The notes under the pieces: model-generated
The model's database searches: none
Told to the model about the DNA's origin: nothing
What the model saw: the letters and a program-made list of their open reading frames with translations, nothing else
Translations under genes and position numbers: made by a program
Part shown: piece by piece, positions 35,870-45,638 of the stretch
Position numbering within the stretch: the stretch's first letter is position 1
Layout of the letters: each line of letters begins with the position of its first letter
Assembly (NCBI RefSeq): GCF_003114815.1
Contig: NZ_BFAZ01000002.1
Location: forward strand, 248,001-312,000
Reading direction: 5' to 3'
Source: Leptospira ellinghausenii
GTDB lineage: Bacteria > Spirochaetota > Leptospiria > Leptospirales > Leptospiraceae
DNA length: 64,000 bases

Positions 35870-36541
35870 CTACGGGATTAAATCCCGCAAGGTTTTTGTT
35901 TCTTGAACGCTGAAGAAATCCGCGTAATCTTTTGCGATGATGTCTCGGATATTGGCAGAAAAGTAATCAATGCGGCGAGTGTAAGGGAGTTTTTTGTAAC
36001 CTTCACGCCAAACGACAGCAAATCCACCTCTTGGAGGGTTTTCCCGACGTTCCACAAGTTCCCAGATGGCTGCTCCAGAAACTTTGTCATCTCCTATGGA
36101 TTCCTTTCTTGGTTTTCCATATTTCTTTTCTAGTTTCTCTTTGATTTTGTCAGTAGGCACCAAATTGAAAGTCACCCCAACAGAAAATAGAATTCCGTTT
36201 TCCCGAAACTCAGTTTGGCCATCGATGGTTGGGTCCGCTTCCGGTTGTCCTTCCCGTTTGGGGCGGACTTCTTTTAGTAGTTCTGGAGTTTTATAAAAAC
36301 GATAGAGGTAAAGTATCCCGTTCCGTCGAATGAGCAAACTGACATCTTTTTTTTCATTTAAGATTTCAATTTTCTCTTTGGATTCTGGGTTAGTCGCCAT
36401 AGAAAGGAATTTTTCGCGGATGGATTCGAAGGTCATCCCCCATGAGGCTTCCGCAAATCCATCCAAAGTATTTGGTATTTCTGTCTGTGAAAATAGATAA
36501 CCAGGAAAACAAAATAGGAGGACTAGCAGATATTTCTTCAT
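35870..36541 (-). CDS. exported protein of unknown function
   Basis: A 223-residue protein from ATG 36541 with the signal peptide MKKYLLVLLFCFPGYLFSQ; an in-frame ATG at 36556 is possible. The mature part is charged (EASWGMTFESIREKFLSM near the start), with no recognised family. Its stop is about 50 bp before the transaldolase gene, and a GCTTGG/CCAAGC hairpin (35831-35851) lies in the gap. Confidence 0.68.
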   Translation of the reverse strand: MKKYLLVLLFCFPGYLFSQTEIPNTLDGFAEASWGMTFESIREKFLSMATNPESKEKIEILNEKKDVSLLIRRNGILYLYRFYKTPELLKEVRPKREGQPEADPTIDGQTEFRENGILFSVGVTFNLVPTDKIKEKLEKKYGKPRKESIGDDKVSGAAIWELVERRENPPRGGFAVVWREGYKKLPYTRRIDYFSANIRDIIAKDYADFFSVQETKTLRDLIP

Positions 36542-36584
36542 AACATTTCTATCGGCCATTCTCCCAAAAAAGAGAACTGGTTTC

Positions 36585-37298
36585 TTACTTAAATTCTTCC
36601 GAGAAAGGATCATCGCCGAGCCCATACGAGTCTGTTTCGTTGGCAAAAGGATTTTCGTCCAAATCATCTGCGTCCGTTCCATTCTTTTCATCGGAGTCTT
36701 CGAAGGAATCGGTGTTTCCCCAATCAGATTCCCCTTCGTAGGAAGGTGTGGGCTCAAAACTGACCCCAAAAATTGGTTCCTGATTCCAAAGGAAAACGAG
36801 GACAGGTATTTGTAAAAAGAAGAGGAGGAGGTAGAATAAAAAATACAAATCCCGGTCGAGACCGTAATGTACGGCTCCACTCGACAAATTACCAAGGGCA
36901 AATCCAGACAAAACGGGTTTGGATAGTCCTAAGATGGATCGTTCTTGGTAGGCTACTTTGATCATGGGGTAAGAAAAAAATAAGGCCAAAAAGAAAATCG
37001 GCATGTGGAAGATATGTTCAAAAACCCCTGGCCCTTTTTCTCCGAGTAACGACCCAAGTAGGGACCAAAGCCATACAAAAAGGGCACTCCCAAAAAAAAC
37101 CAAACTCCCGTACAGAATGTTCCCGTTTGATTCTAACAGATCGAGGAAAATGCGAATTACATCCCCTCGAATGTCTGTTAGTTCCTCTCTTCGGTAATTG
37201 GACTTCGCTGAAAAAAATAGAATTTTTACGTAATAGGATATTACAGAAGTCAGCAGTCCAAAACAAAGAAGAAAGAGTAGGAAAAGGAAAAATTCCAT
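36585..37298 (-). CDS. membrane protein with acidic C-terminal tail
   Basis: A 237-residue integral membrane protein with about five helices (the first, FLLFLLCFGLLTSVISYY) followed by a highly acidic Asp/Glu/Ser tail from about residue 180 (DSFEDSDEKNGTDADDLDEN). Family not recognised. Its ATG shares one base with the stop of purH, so it is translated from the purine transcript. Confidence 0.7.
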   Translation of the reverse strand: MEFFLFLLFLLCFGLLTSVISYYVKILFFSAKSNYRREELTDIRGDVIRIFLDLLESNGNILYGSLVFFGSALFVWLWSLLGSLLGEKGPGVFEHIFHMPIFFLALFFSYPMIKVAYQERSILGLSKPVLSGFALGNLSSGAVHYGLDRDLYFLFYLLLFFLQIPVLVFLWNQEPIFGVSFEPTPSYEGESDWGNTDSFEDSDEKNGTDADDLDENPFANETDSYGLGDDPFSEEFK

Positions 37299-38839
37299 TA
37301 GTGACGGAAATGCCTCATTCCCGTGAAGACCATAATGAGTCCATGTTCGTCTGCAGCTTGGATTACTTCTTCATCCCGAATAGAACCACCTGGTTGGATA
37401 ATTGCTTTCGCACCTACTTTTGCAATGGCATCAATCCCATCACGGAATGGAAAAAATGCATCACTTCCTACGTAGGATCCTACAACGGATAGTCCTACCT
37501 TCTGGGCTTTCATCGCGCCAAGTTCAACAGAATCCACGCGAGACATTTGGCCTGCACCAATTCCAAGCGTTGAATTTTGGTCCGTGTACACGATGGCATT
37601 GGATTTGATAAACTTTACACAATTCCATGCAAACATCAATCCTTCAAGATCGTCTTCCGTTGGTTGTTTTTTCGAAACGATTTTTAATTTGTCTTTGGTG
37701 ATGAGATCATAATCTCTGTTTTGGATGAGAAGGCCATGGTGGAGGGATCGTAAATCCAATTCATCAAGTGCTTCATCAAACTTAGCAATTGGGATCAAAC
37801 GAATGTTAGGTTTTTTTGAGAAAATTTCTAATGCGTCATTGGAAAAACTTTCAGCAATCACTCCTTCCACAAAGTTCTTTGTGATTTCCTCTGCAGCCTC
37901 TTTTTCCACTCGTCCATGGATTCCAATGATTCCACCAAATGCTGAAATGGGATCCGTTTTTCTTGCGAGTTCAAACGATTCCAAAACAGTTTCTCCGAAT
38001 GCAATTCCACAAGGATTTAAGTGTTTTACAATGGAAACTGCATTTTTCGGAAGTAAACTTGCCACGTGAAAAGCTGCATCAAAATCCAACATATTGTTAA
38101 AGGAAAGTTCTTTTCCTTGTAATGCTTCAAATTGTGATTTAAGGAACAAAGGTTCGTAAAACGCAGCATCTTGGTGTGGGTTTTCACCATAACGAAGTTT
38201 TTGTTTTTTATTAAATGCAAAAGTGATTTTGTCGGGGTATTTTATACCTAAACGTTTGTTAAAGTATGTTGAGATTGCTGAGTCATAAGATGCTGTTTCT
38301 GAAAACACCTTTGCCGCATAACCAAAGGCAGTTTCTCTTGAAATTTTTCCCGAGTTAGTCGTAAATTCCTTTTGGAAAGATTCATAATCTTTTGGATCTA
38401 TTAAAACGACAACATTTTTGTGGTTTTTCGCCGCCGAACGTAACATAGATGGTCCACCGATATCAATGTTCTCGATCGCGTCTTCGAGAGTCACATCAGG
38501 TTTCATCACAGTCTTCACAAATGGGTATAAATTGACAATCACGAGAGTAATTGGAACAATTCCATTGGCATCCATTTGTTTTACGTGATCGGGATTGGTT
38601 GTATCACCAAGTAATCCGCCGTGGATTTTAGGGTGAAGGGTTTTCACTCGGCCATGTAAGATTTCTGGAAAACCAGTAAATTCATCTACCTTTTTGACAG
38701 GTACGCCGGCCTTTGACAAAGCATCATACGTTCCACCAGTGGATAAAATTTCCACTCCGTTTTTCGCAAGGAAGGAACAGATTTCGGTGATTCCTGTTTT
38801 ATCGGAAACAGAAACAAGTGCTCTTTTAATTTGGATCAT
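37298..38839 (-). CDS. purH: bifunctional AICAR transformylase/IMP cyclohydrolase
   Basis: A 513-residue enzyme for the last two steps of IMP synthesis. The N-terminal MGS-like cyclohydrolase part has [21 protein letters not shown] and [16 protein letters not shown]; the transformylase part has the [11 protein letters not shown] loop and the closing [12 protein letters not shown]. Length is typical. Its ATG overlaps the stop of purN, and its stop overlaps the membrane gene. Confidence 0.96.
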   Translation of the reverse strand: MIQIKRALVSVSDKTGITEICSFLAKNGVEILSTGGTYDALSKAGVPVKKVDEFTGFPEILHGRVKTLHPKIHGGLLGDTTNPDHVKQMDANGIVPITLVIVNLYPFVKTVMKPDVTLEDAIENIDIGGPSMLRSAAKNHKNVVVLIDPKDYESFQKEFTTNSGKISRETAFGYAAKVFSETASYDSAISTYFNKRLGIKYPDKITFAFNKKQKLRYGENPHQDAAFYEPLFLKSQFEALQGKELSFNNMLDFDAAFHVASLLPKNAVSIVKHLNPCGIAFGETVLESFELARKTDPISAFGGIIGIHGRVEKEAAEEITKNFVEGVIAESFSNDALEIFSKKPNIRLIPIAKFDEALDELDLRSLHHGLLIQNRDYDLITKDKLKIVSKKQPTEDDLEGLMFAWNCVKFIKSNAIVYTDQNSTLGIGAGQMSRVDSVELGAMKAQKVGLSVVGSYVGSDAFFPFRDGIDAIAKVGAKAIIQPGGSIRDEEVIQAADEHGLIMVFTGMRHFRH

Positions 38840-39450
38840 TTTAGGATTTCTACCTTTCGTTCTTTGATTTTTAATTTATCTTCACAAAACAGTTGTATAG
38901 CGAGGGGAAGGGCTTTGTGTTCTTCCTTAAGGATTGCCAATGATAATTCTTTTTCAGTCCATTCAGGACGAATGGCAATCGCTTTTTGTAAAATGATGGG
39001 GCCTGTATCCACTCCTTCCCAAACAAAATGGACAGTACAACCTGCAATTTTGACACCGTAATCCAATGCTTGTTTTTGGGAATCGAGCCCAGGGAAGGCT
39101 GGTAGGAGGCTTGGGTGGACATTGATGATTTGGTTAGGAAAACGCCCCACAAAGTCAGGTTTTAGGATTCTCATATACCCACAGGCAACAATTAGGTCAG
39201 GGGAATAAGATTCCACTTGGTGGAGTAAGTCTCTGTGGTAGTCTAATTTAGACGTGTAAGTATGGTATGGGATCACTTTGGTGGAAATCCCGAATTTTTT
39301 AGCGATCGTAAGGGCTTTTGCTTCTGGATTGTCGGAAACCAAAGCCTGGATGTCTAATTTCAGCTTGTTTTTACGGATAAATTCTACCGAAGCCGAAAAA
39401 TTTGACCCTCTGCCTGAAGCCAAAAAAACAACACGTTTTGTTTTTCCCAT
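38836..39450 (-). CDS. purN: phosphoribosylglycinamide formyltransferase
   Basis: A 204-residue GAR transformylase, third step of purine synthesis. Motifs: [25 protein letters not shown] (active-site Asn and His) and [17 protein letters not shown] with the catalytic Asp. Overlaps purH by ATGA. Divergent from fliS. Confidence 0.95.
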   Translation of the reverse strand: MGKTKRVVFLASGRGSNFSASVEFIRKNKLKLDIQALVSDNPEAKALTIAKKFGISTKVIPYHTYTSKLDYHRDLLHQVESYSPDLIVACGYMRILKPDFVGRFPNQIINVHPSLLPAFPGLDSQKQALDYGVKIAGCTVHFVWEGVDTGPIILQKAIAIRPEWTEKELSLAILKEEHKALPLAIQLFCEDKLKIKERKVEILK

Positions 39451-39527
39451 GTGATAATCTAAGAATATTCAGATGGATCATTAAGCAAGTATCCTTTTTG
39501 GTCGATGGGAATACACAGGAGAAAAAA

Positions 39528-39974
39528 ATGTCGCTTGCGAGAAAAACCGGTGCCTCAGCTTACAATGAATACAAAGCCAACGAGATCTCTACCGTTAGCC
39601 AAATCAAATTGATTGTCATGTTATTTGATGGGGCCATTCGTTTCCTTGGTGTTGCAAAGGACAATATGACTCCAAGAAAGTATGATGTCGTAAACAACAA
39701 CATTATCAAAACCCAAGACATCATCACAGAATTACTTTTGTCACTCAATATGGAAGAGGGGAAAGAAGTAGCAAATAACCTTTTGTCTTTGTACATTTAT
39801 CTCAAAAAAAGATTACTCGAAGCGAATATGCGTAAGGACAAAGCGATCATTGACGAATGCATAAAAATCTTAGGAGAATTAAAAGTTTCCTGGGAAGAGT
39901 TGGAGAAAAAGGAACCACAATCTCCACAACAAAATTTAGGCCAAAGAACAACTGGAATCTCAATTACTGGTTAA
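39528..39974 (+). CDS. fliS: flagellar export chaperone FliS
   Basis: A 148-residue helical protein: AYNEYKANEISTVSQIKLIV and MLFDGAIRFLGVAKD are the FliS signature, with NNIIKTQDIITELLLSLN following. FliS binds the C-terminus of flagellin and stops early polymerisation. ATG 39528 follows AGGAGAAAAAA, an excellent ribosome site; the frame is open further upstream but not used. First of a three-gene unit. Confidence 0.94.
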   Translation: MSLARKTGASAYNEYKANEISTVSQIKLIVMLFDGAIRFLGVAKDNMTPRKYDVVNNNIIKTQDIITELLLSLNMEEGKEVANNLLSLYIYLKKRLLEANMRKDKAIIDECIKILGELKVSWEELEKKEPQSPQQNLGQRTTGISITG

Positions 39975-39994
39975 ATTTTCTTTTTTCAAAACTT

Positions 39995-40402
39995 ATGAAG
40001 CAAATATCTTACAAACACTTACTGCAAAAAAAAATCCAACTCCTTAATTCCCTGATCACGAATCTAAAACGAGAAGAAGAATTATTATCCTACAGAGATG
40101 CAGATACAGCAGTTAAGATTGAGTTTAAAAATGAAACTCTTGTTCGTAAATTGGAAGAGTTGGATGCAGAAATTTCGGAACACCAAGAATTAGATGTTCA
40201 TACAGAAGAGGAAATTGCCCTTTCCGAAACCGTTTTTTCTAAATTAGATGAAGCACGAAGCCTTCAACAAAAAGTCCAAGAATTGCTTGTTTTCGAAATG
40301 AATGAAAGTAAAAAAGAATATTGGGAGTTCAGTATCAAACGAAGGTTAAAATCTCATTTGGTATTTTCCTCTGGTCTTTCATGGACAAAAAATTACTGTT
40401 AA
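39995..40402 (+). CDS. FlgN-like flagellar chaperone candidate
   Basis: A 135-residue protein from ATG 39995 (MKQISYKHLLQKKIQLLNSL), all-helical, Glu/Lys/Leu-rich with a long coiled-coil-like stretch. The leading segment LLQKKIQLLNSLITNLKREE and its place after fliS fit FlgN-type hook-filament chaperones, but no diagnostic residue exists, so this is inference. Its last 22 bases overlap the J-domain gene. Confidence 0.6.
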   Translation: MKQISYKHLLQKKIQLLNSLITNLKREEELLSYRDADTAVKIEFKNETLVRKLEELDAEISEHQELDVHTEEEIALSETVFSKLDEARSLQQKVQELLVFEMNESKKEYWEFSIKRRLKSHLVFSSGLSWTKNYC

Positions 40403-40935
40403 ATGATTCGTTACATTTTTTAGGATTAAGTTCTGGATTTACCGAGTCTGATTTAAAAGATTCTTATCACAAACTAGCAAAAAAATACCACCCTGATAGC
40501 GGTGAATTTACAAGTGATGTGATGTTTGTGGAGCTAAACAAACATTACGAAAACTTAAAAGAATTCCTACTCATCCACCCTGAAGAAACGAATGCAGAAA
40601 CTAACATAAACAGTGAAGTCTCCCATCCTAAAAACACAAATCAAAGTACAAAAGAAACTTTGGAAAATAAACCCTCCAAAGATCCTATTTTCCAAGAATA
40701 TAAATTAGCCAAAGAAAAGGAAACGGAAGTTATCCTTCGTTATTATGAAAAACGAAACCTACATCCCATTGAACTTTCAACTGCGTTAAATAAAGAACTA
40801 GTACAATTACAGAAAGAATTGGAACCAGTTTTGCAGGTGTATGCCAACATTCTAAAACAACATCCCTCAAGTTTATGGGCTAATGATGCCAAAAATTCCT
40901 TAGATCGGCTTCGTGTTTGGTGGTCAAAAGAATAA
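40381..40935 (+). CDS. J-domain protein
   Basis: A 184-residue protein from ATG 40381. Residues ~8-70 form a DnaJ-like J domain with the HPD triad in KKYHPDSGEF; the typical Gly/Phe and zinc domains are missing. The rest is helical and charged. It overlaps the FlgN-like gene by 22 bp and ends at a strong terminator, so it is translated with the flagellar chaperones and may recruit DnaK to them. Confidence 0.85.
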   Translation: MDKKLLLNDSLHFLGLSSGFTESDLKDSYHKLAKKYHPDSGEFTSDVMFVELNKHYENLKEFLLIHPEETNAETNINSEVSHPKNTNQSTKETLENKPSKDPIFQEYKLAKEKETEVILRYYEKRNLHPIELSTALNKELVQLQKELEPVLQVYANILKQHPSSLWANDAKNSLDRLRVWWSKE

Positions 40936-40964
40936 AAAAGCCGAAGTTTTACCTACGGCTTTTT
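40935..40964. terminator. bidirectional intrinsic terminator
   Basis: AAAAAGCCG (40935-40943) and CGGCTTTTT (40956-40964) are perfect complements with a 12-nt loop, directly after the J-domain gene. The A/T arms allow use from both sides, so it also serves the TRAP operon that ends at 41043. Confidence 0.88.
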
Positions 40965-41042
40965 CATTTCCATCTTACGATTCCCGTTTCAATTGCTTAA
41001 GAAACAAAAGAATCGGGAAGGTAAACCTTGTGATGAAATGTC

Positions 41043-42344
41043 TTATGGACTAGGTGTAGTTGCTTCTCCACCAAGAAGTCCAAGAGAAATTTCTGGGATC
41101 CAACTGATAAGGATGAGTCCAATGAGAAACATTCCTACAATTGGAGCAACAGATTGGATTACTTTTCCTAACGGTTGTTTGAAGATCCCTGATGCCACAA
41201 ATAAATTCACACCAACTGGAGGAGTTAAATAACCGATTTCCAAATTGACAATCATAATGATACCAAAGTGAACTGGGTTGATTCCATAATTGACTGCCAT
41301 TGGAGCAAGTAGTGGTGCAAGTACTAGAATCGCACTCATGATATCCATGAACATACCCACAATGAGGAGTAAAATGTTCACACCAATGAGAAAGGTGACA
41401 GGACTTGAAATGAGTTCTGACATTTTTGCCACTAGGTTCTGCGGGATTTCATTTTCGATCATGAACTTATTCAAACTCACCGCAAGGATTAGGATGAGAA
41501 ATAAGATCCCGAGCATCTCAGCACTTTCTGCCATGATTTTCGGAATTTTCGGAAAACTTAATTCTTTGTGAATGAACACTTCTACAAGGATTGCATAAAA
41601 TACGGCAATGGCTGCGGATTCAGTCGCTGTGAAAAATCCAGAATAAATTCCACCAAGGATCACAACTGGCATCATTAGAGCAAGAATCCCTTCTTTCCAA
41701 GCGATTCGAATTTCTGCCCAGTCCCATTTCCCACGACCAACATTGCCTGCACGGAAGACGGAATAAATCATGAGTAAACTCATGAGTAAAATTCCAGGGC
41801 CAATCCCTGCTATGAAAAGATCCGTCACTGATACTCCCACCATGATGGCATAAACAATCATCGGAATACTAGGTGGAATGATGATACCGAGTGTCCCTCC
41901 AGAGGCAAGTAATCCCATGGAAAACTGAGTTGGGTAACCTGCTTTGGTAAGAGATGGATACATGAGTCCACCAATCGCAATGAGGGTCACTGGGGACGAT
42001 CCAGAAATCGCAGCAAAAATCCCACAGGAGAAAACACCTGCGATGGCAAGCCCTGCTGGAATGGGTGCTGTCATTGCTTGTGCAATTCGGATGAGTCGTC
42101 TGGCAATACTACCGTGAGTCATTAAATTTCCCGCAATGATGAAAAGTGGAATCGCAAGAAGGATTTCCTTATCACCTGCAAAAAATAAATCCCCAATGAT
42201 ACTATTGAGTTCATGAAAAGACTCAAGAGGCGGATCTGGTAAAAAGTAATAACAGTACACAGTGATCGCACCCATGAGTACAATCAATGGTTGCCTGAGT
42301 AATATTAAGGCAAGTAAGAGTATGAGTATTCCCCAAGAACCCAT
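41043..42344 (-). CDS. dctM: TRAP transporter large permease (DctM)
   Basis: A 433-residue inner-membrane protein with 11-13 helices; PIPAGLAIAGVFSCGIFAAI, SGSSPVTLIAIGGLMYPSL, GIIIPPSIPMIVY and LTPPVGVNLFVASG are DctM hallmarks. It is the sodium-coupled channel part of a TRAP importer. Start ATG 42344 shares a base with the dctQ stop. Last gene of tatT-dctPQM. Solute not identifiable. Confidence 0.94.
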   Translation of the reverse strand: MGSWGILILLLALILLRQPLIVLMGAITVYCYYFLPDPPLESFHELNSIIGDLFFAGDKEILLAIPLFIIAGNLMTHGSIARRLIRIAQAMTAPIPAGLAIAGVFSCGIFAAISGSSPVTLIAIGGLMYPSLTKAGYPTQFSMGLLASGGTLGIIIPPSIPMIVYAIMVGVSVTDLFIAGIGPGILLMSLLMIYSVFRAGNVGRGKWDWAEIRIAWKEGILALMMPVVILGGIYSGFFTATESAAIAVFYAILVEVFIHKELSFPKIPKIMAESAEMLGILFLILILAVSLNKFMIENEIPQNLVAKMSELISSPVTFLIGVNILLLIVGMFMDIMSAILVLAPLLAPMAVNYGINPVHFGIIMIVNLEIGYLTPPVGVNLFVASGIFKQPLGKVIQSVAPIVGMFLIGLILISWIPEISLGLLGGEATTPSP

Positions 42345-43039
42345 TAACGTTTCCCTCCTGAATTTGATTCGGAAAGTTCTTTTTCCGCAAGTTCCAAAGC
42401 CTCAGTGGCTTCATTGATGTCGGAAGGGATAAGTGAAGGAAAAATTCCATAACACAAATGTCTAAATCCCATAGAAAGGAAAATGTAAGGAAAAATCAAT
42501 TGGACTTTCCATAAATGGATTTCTGTCACTGGATTGACTTCATCTAAACTGATACTTTCTAAAACATAAATGACTGATAAGTAAGCTAAGAATAAAAAGA
42601 AAATCGAAATCACCCATTGTTCGATGATTTTTACATAATGCAATACGGCTTTTGGTAATGCCTTGTCTGCAATTTCTGGGCGTAAGTGTGAGCCTTTGGC
42701 ACTTGCCAATGCAGATCCGAACAAACCACCCCATAACATAAAATAAAGGGATAATTTTTGTGCCCAAATGATTCCACCAAGGCCCATCCACTCTAAGAAG
42801 CTGGAAGTTCCACTGTGAATGGATTCTGCAATGTAAATACTCCAATCACCAATGAGTCCTGCGACACCGGTATTTGGGTATGCTTCTGTGGCTTCTAATG
42901 TCCAACCTAACACTTTATCGATGACTTCCCTTTTGGAAACGTCAGCAATCATGAGAAGAGTGAGCAGAAGGAAACAAATTCCCCCTGCCCATTTCTCGCC
43001 GAAACTCAAAGTATTTAGAATTCGTTCGACGAATTTCAT
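42344..43039 (-). CDS. dctQ: TRAP transporter small permease (DctQ)
   Basis: A 231-residue four-helix membrane protein with a long loop between helices 1 and 2 (IADVSKREVIDKVLGWTLE), larger than usual DctQ proteins of about 160-180 residues. The AQKLSLYFMLWGGLFGSALA and SKGS-like region (ASAKGSHLRPEI) are typical DctQ features. It bridges DctM and DctP. Confidence 0.86.
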   Translation of the reverse strand: MKFVERILNTLSFGEKWAGGICFLLLTLLMIADVSKREVIDKVLGWTLEATEAYPNTGVAGLIGDWSIYIAESIHSGTSSFLEWMGLGGIIWAQKLSLYFMLWGGLFGSALASAKGSHLRPEIADKALPKAVLHYVKIIEQWVISIFFLFLAYLSVIYVLESISLDEVNPVTEIHLWKVQLIFPYIFLSMGFRHLCYGIFPSLIPSDINEATEALELAEKELSESNSGGKR

Positions 43040-43060
43040 TTATCTATATCCTACCTTACT

Positions 43061-44068
43061 CTAACCACCACAAGCTGCTTTCGCTTTTTGGATTTTATCG
43101 TAAATTTGTTTCGATTGACCACCAATTTTTCCGACAACTTGTCCTGCGACTGCATTTCCAGCTGCTTTGAAACTTGCTAGTTCTGCACTAGAAGGTTCAT
43201 AAACTTGTACGTCTGCTTTTTTCAAAGTAGCAATCATGTTCTTTTCGATGGATCGAACAGCTTGTCTTGCACCTGGAGCGAGTTTGTTTCCTTCACCCAT
43301 CAGTGTCTTTTTTTGTTCGTCGTTGAGTGTATCCCAATACTTTTTTGAGTATAGAATCGCTGCAGGTTGGTAAATATGGCGAGTCAATGTAAAATACTTA
43401 ATCGCTGTTTGCCATTCTGCTGCAAGAGTGAATAGAGGAGTGTTGTCGAATCCTTCTACCACACCAGTTTGTAACGATGGTAAAACTTCTGGGATTGCAA
43501 TGGGAATTCCACTCACACCTAATTGTTTCCAATATGCAATGTGAACAGGAGATTCCTGGATTCTGATTTTGATCCCTTTTAGGTCTTCCGGTTTTTTCAC
43601 GAGAGTGGATTTTGTTCCAATGGACCTGTATCCATTTTCTGCCCAAGTGACAAAAATAAGTCCTTTTGATTCAAAAAGTTTTCTAAAATCTTCTAACAGA
43701 TGTTCGTCGAGAACGCAATCCGCTTGCGCATAAGAATTAAAGAGGTATGGAATTTCGAGTACGTTTAATTCTTTGACTGTGTTTGCAAGAGCTCCAGCTG
43801 TTAAACCTGCCCCTTGCAGTTTTCCACGAATCACTTGTTGGAGGATTTCATTTTCTCCACCCATTTGCCCACCAGGATAAATTTTAAATTTAATTTGTCC
43901 TTGAGATTCACTTTCGATTTTCTTTTTGATTTTAGCTAATTCGTTGGCCCAAGGTGATCCTTCGGGTGCAACTGTCGCTAGTTTAACGGTTGTTTGGGCA
44001 AAAAGACCCCCACTGATTGTGAGGGCCATAGTTACACAAACTAAATATTTTAACTGCTTTAAAAACAT
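43061..44068 (-). CDS. dctP: TRAP solute-binding protein (DctP)
   Basis: A 335-residue periplasmic binding protein with a signal peptide ending SGGLFAQ. Motifs: VKLATVAPEGSPWANEL, the PGGQMGGENE segment, and LKGIKIRIQESPVHIAYWK with the Arg that pairs with the carboxylate of the usual TRAP solutes. Lies 20 bp downstream of tatT. Confidence 0.94.
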   Translation of the reverse strand: MFLKQLKYLVCVTMALTISGGLFAQTTVKLATVAPEGSPWANELAKIKKKIESESQGQIKFKIYPGGQMGGENEILQQVIRGKLQGAGLTAGALANTVKELNVLEIPYLFNSYAQADCVLDEHLLEDFRKLFESKGLIFVTWAENGYRSIGTKSTLVKKPEDLKGIKIRIQESPVHIAYWKQLGVSGIPIAIPEVLPSLQTGVVEGFDNTPLFTLAAEWQTAIKYFTLTRHIYQPAAILYSKKYWDTLNDEQKKTLMGEGNKLAPGARQAVRSIEKNMIATLKKADVQVYEPSSAELASFKAAGNAVAGQVVGKIGGQSKQIYDKIQKAKAACGG

Positions 44069-44088
44069 CTAGTTCTCCTAGTGATCGA

Positions 44089-44991
44089 TTATAATTCGTC
44101 GAGTAATTTTTTAGCTTTTCGTTGTTCAACGATTTGATCAGGTTCAATTTCTGGTAAAGAAGCTGCTTTCCCTTTGATCACGTAATCTAATTGTTTTTTG
44201 AATTTCTCTTCGTTACCCTTTAAACGGCTTTCTGCGTAAAGCACGCGAACTGCAAAGTAATTAGGGTGTTTTGCAATCGCTTCTTCAAAGTATTTATCAG
44301 CTAATTTTTTATCACCTGTTGGTGAGAGAGCGTTACTTGCTGCATCATATCTGAGTGTTGCAGAATAAAAATATTCTTTACCCATTGCTTTTTCAATTTC
44401 TTTAACTCGGTTTACCATAGCAGTAAATTTAGATCGGTTGTTGAGAAGGGTAGTGAAACCAACCAACCTTGACCATTTTCCGAGAGATGCATATCTCCAA
44501 TAGAGAGCATCAATGTCTTCTGGTCCAAGTACATCAAGAGACTTTTCGATTTCTAAACCTTCTTTTACTACTTTGTCTCTGAATTTTGGATTCATGGCAA
44601 GTGCTGCTTCACACCAAGTCACGGCAGCATCATAAAATGCGATTGATTCTTCTTTTACCTTTGCATCTTCATCTGCATCGCCAGTTAGTTTTAGCCATAA
44701 ATGGCCATCACCCATCAAATAATTACCACGGCACAATAATACTTTTACATCCGCATATTGTGGGTTCTCAGTTGCAAATTTCTCTAAACTAACAAGTGCT
44801 TGTCTAAGGTCTTGTTCGTTATGACGGTTCTTCCAAAGTTTTTCTATGTCAGCTGGAAGTTTTGCTGGTGTGGTTGCTCGAGTCACATCCGAAGCCGTTA
44901 TTTTCAATTGTCTTGATTTTCCGCATGCAACGACTGAAGCGAGTACCAGAGTTGCGAGCGCGATTTTTGACCAATGTTTCGTTTGGTTCAT
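44089..44991 (-). CDS. TatT-like TPR lipoprotein of the TRAP system
   Basis: A 300-residue protein from ATG 44991; the signal ALATLVLASVVAC gives a lipobox Cys. The body is all-helical with TPR-like repeats (WCEAALAMNPKFRDK, YFEEAIAKHPNYFAVRVLYA), matching the TatT family found with TRAP transporters; Treponema Tp0956 is the described relative and forms a trimer that meets the DctP protein. First gene of tatT-dctP-dctQ-dctM. Confidence 0.88.
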   Translation of the reverse strand: MNQTKHWSKIALATLVLASVVACGKSRQLKITASDVTRATTPAKLPADIEKLWKNRHNEQDLRQALVSLEKFATENPQYADVKVLLCRGNYLMGDGHLWLKLTGDADEDAKVKEESIAFYDAAVTWCEAALAMNPKFRDKVVKEGLEIEKSLDVLGPEDIDALYWRYASLGKWSRLVGFTTLLNNRSKFTAMVNRVKEIEKAMGKEYFYSATLRYDAASNALSPTGDKKLADKYFEEAIAKHPNYFAVRVLYAESRLKGNEEKFKKQLDYVIKGKAASLPEIEPDQIVEQRKAKKLLDEL

Positions 44992-45158
44992 TTTTTCATC
45001 ATCCTCCAAAAATGTTTGGGATTTCTCCCTTTCTATTTGTATCACGAACGGGACAATTTGGGGCAAAAATTTAGAAAAATTCTAAAAAAAGCACAAAGAA
45101 ATCCCATGATTCCGGAAAAAAATACACGCATTTGACTTAAATGCAAGAAAGTTTTATT

Positions 45159-45638
45159 TTATGGGACAATAAGCGCGTTAGATGGGAGAGAAACTCGGTA
45201 GGAACTTGTGCTATTTTGTAGGTTTACGGCAAGTCCAAGAGTTCTCATCGAAATATACGATCCAGGGGATAATGTGGCAAAAATGCGGCAAGAAACCCCT
45301 GCTGTATTTGCCTTGGTGGTCGGATCGACCTCAAAGGTGTATTCAATCGGTTGGACAATCGTTGCTTGGGCTAAAATGCAGTCGGTTCCCAGGTTTGTAT
45401 CGGTTGGATTTTGGGCTAAACTTTCTGTCGCAGCTTGGTACAACCGATACCCTTGGAAGATGAACTCGGGGTTTTGGGCTCTCACTTTGATGGTAAAGTT
45501 GGAATTCCCATTATTTGTAATGGAAATGAGAGTGGGTGGTGCTTGGACAGAAGCAGTTGTGGAATAATTGGTGCAATTCCAGACCCAAACTAAGGTTAGA
45601 ATCAGGGAAAAAGCAAACATCGCCTGTTTTAGGTTCAT
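45159..45638 (-). CDS. putative lipoprotein of unknown function
   Basis: A 159-residue protein from ATG 45638, preceded by GGAGACAA. Signal FSLILTLVWVWNC with lipobox; the mature part is likely all-beta with two Cys residues (TDCIL and GVSCRIF). No family. Its ATG overlaps the stop of the DedA gene. Confidence 0.68.
   Translation of the reverse strand: MNLKQAMFAFSLILTLVWVWNCTNYSTTASVQAPPTLISITNNGNSNFTIKVRAQNPEFIFQGYRLYQAATESLAQNPTDTNLGTDCILAQATIVQPIEYTFEVDPTTKANTAGVSCRIFATLSPGSYISMRTLGLAVNLQNSTSSYRVSLPSNALIVP

Noticed and set aside
37402..37608. Several open plus-strand frames inside purH and purN
   Set aside because: They are antisense to strongly conserved enzymes.
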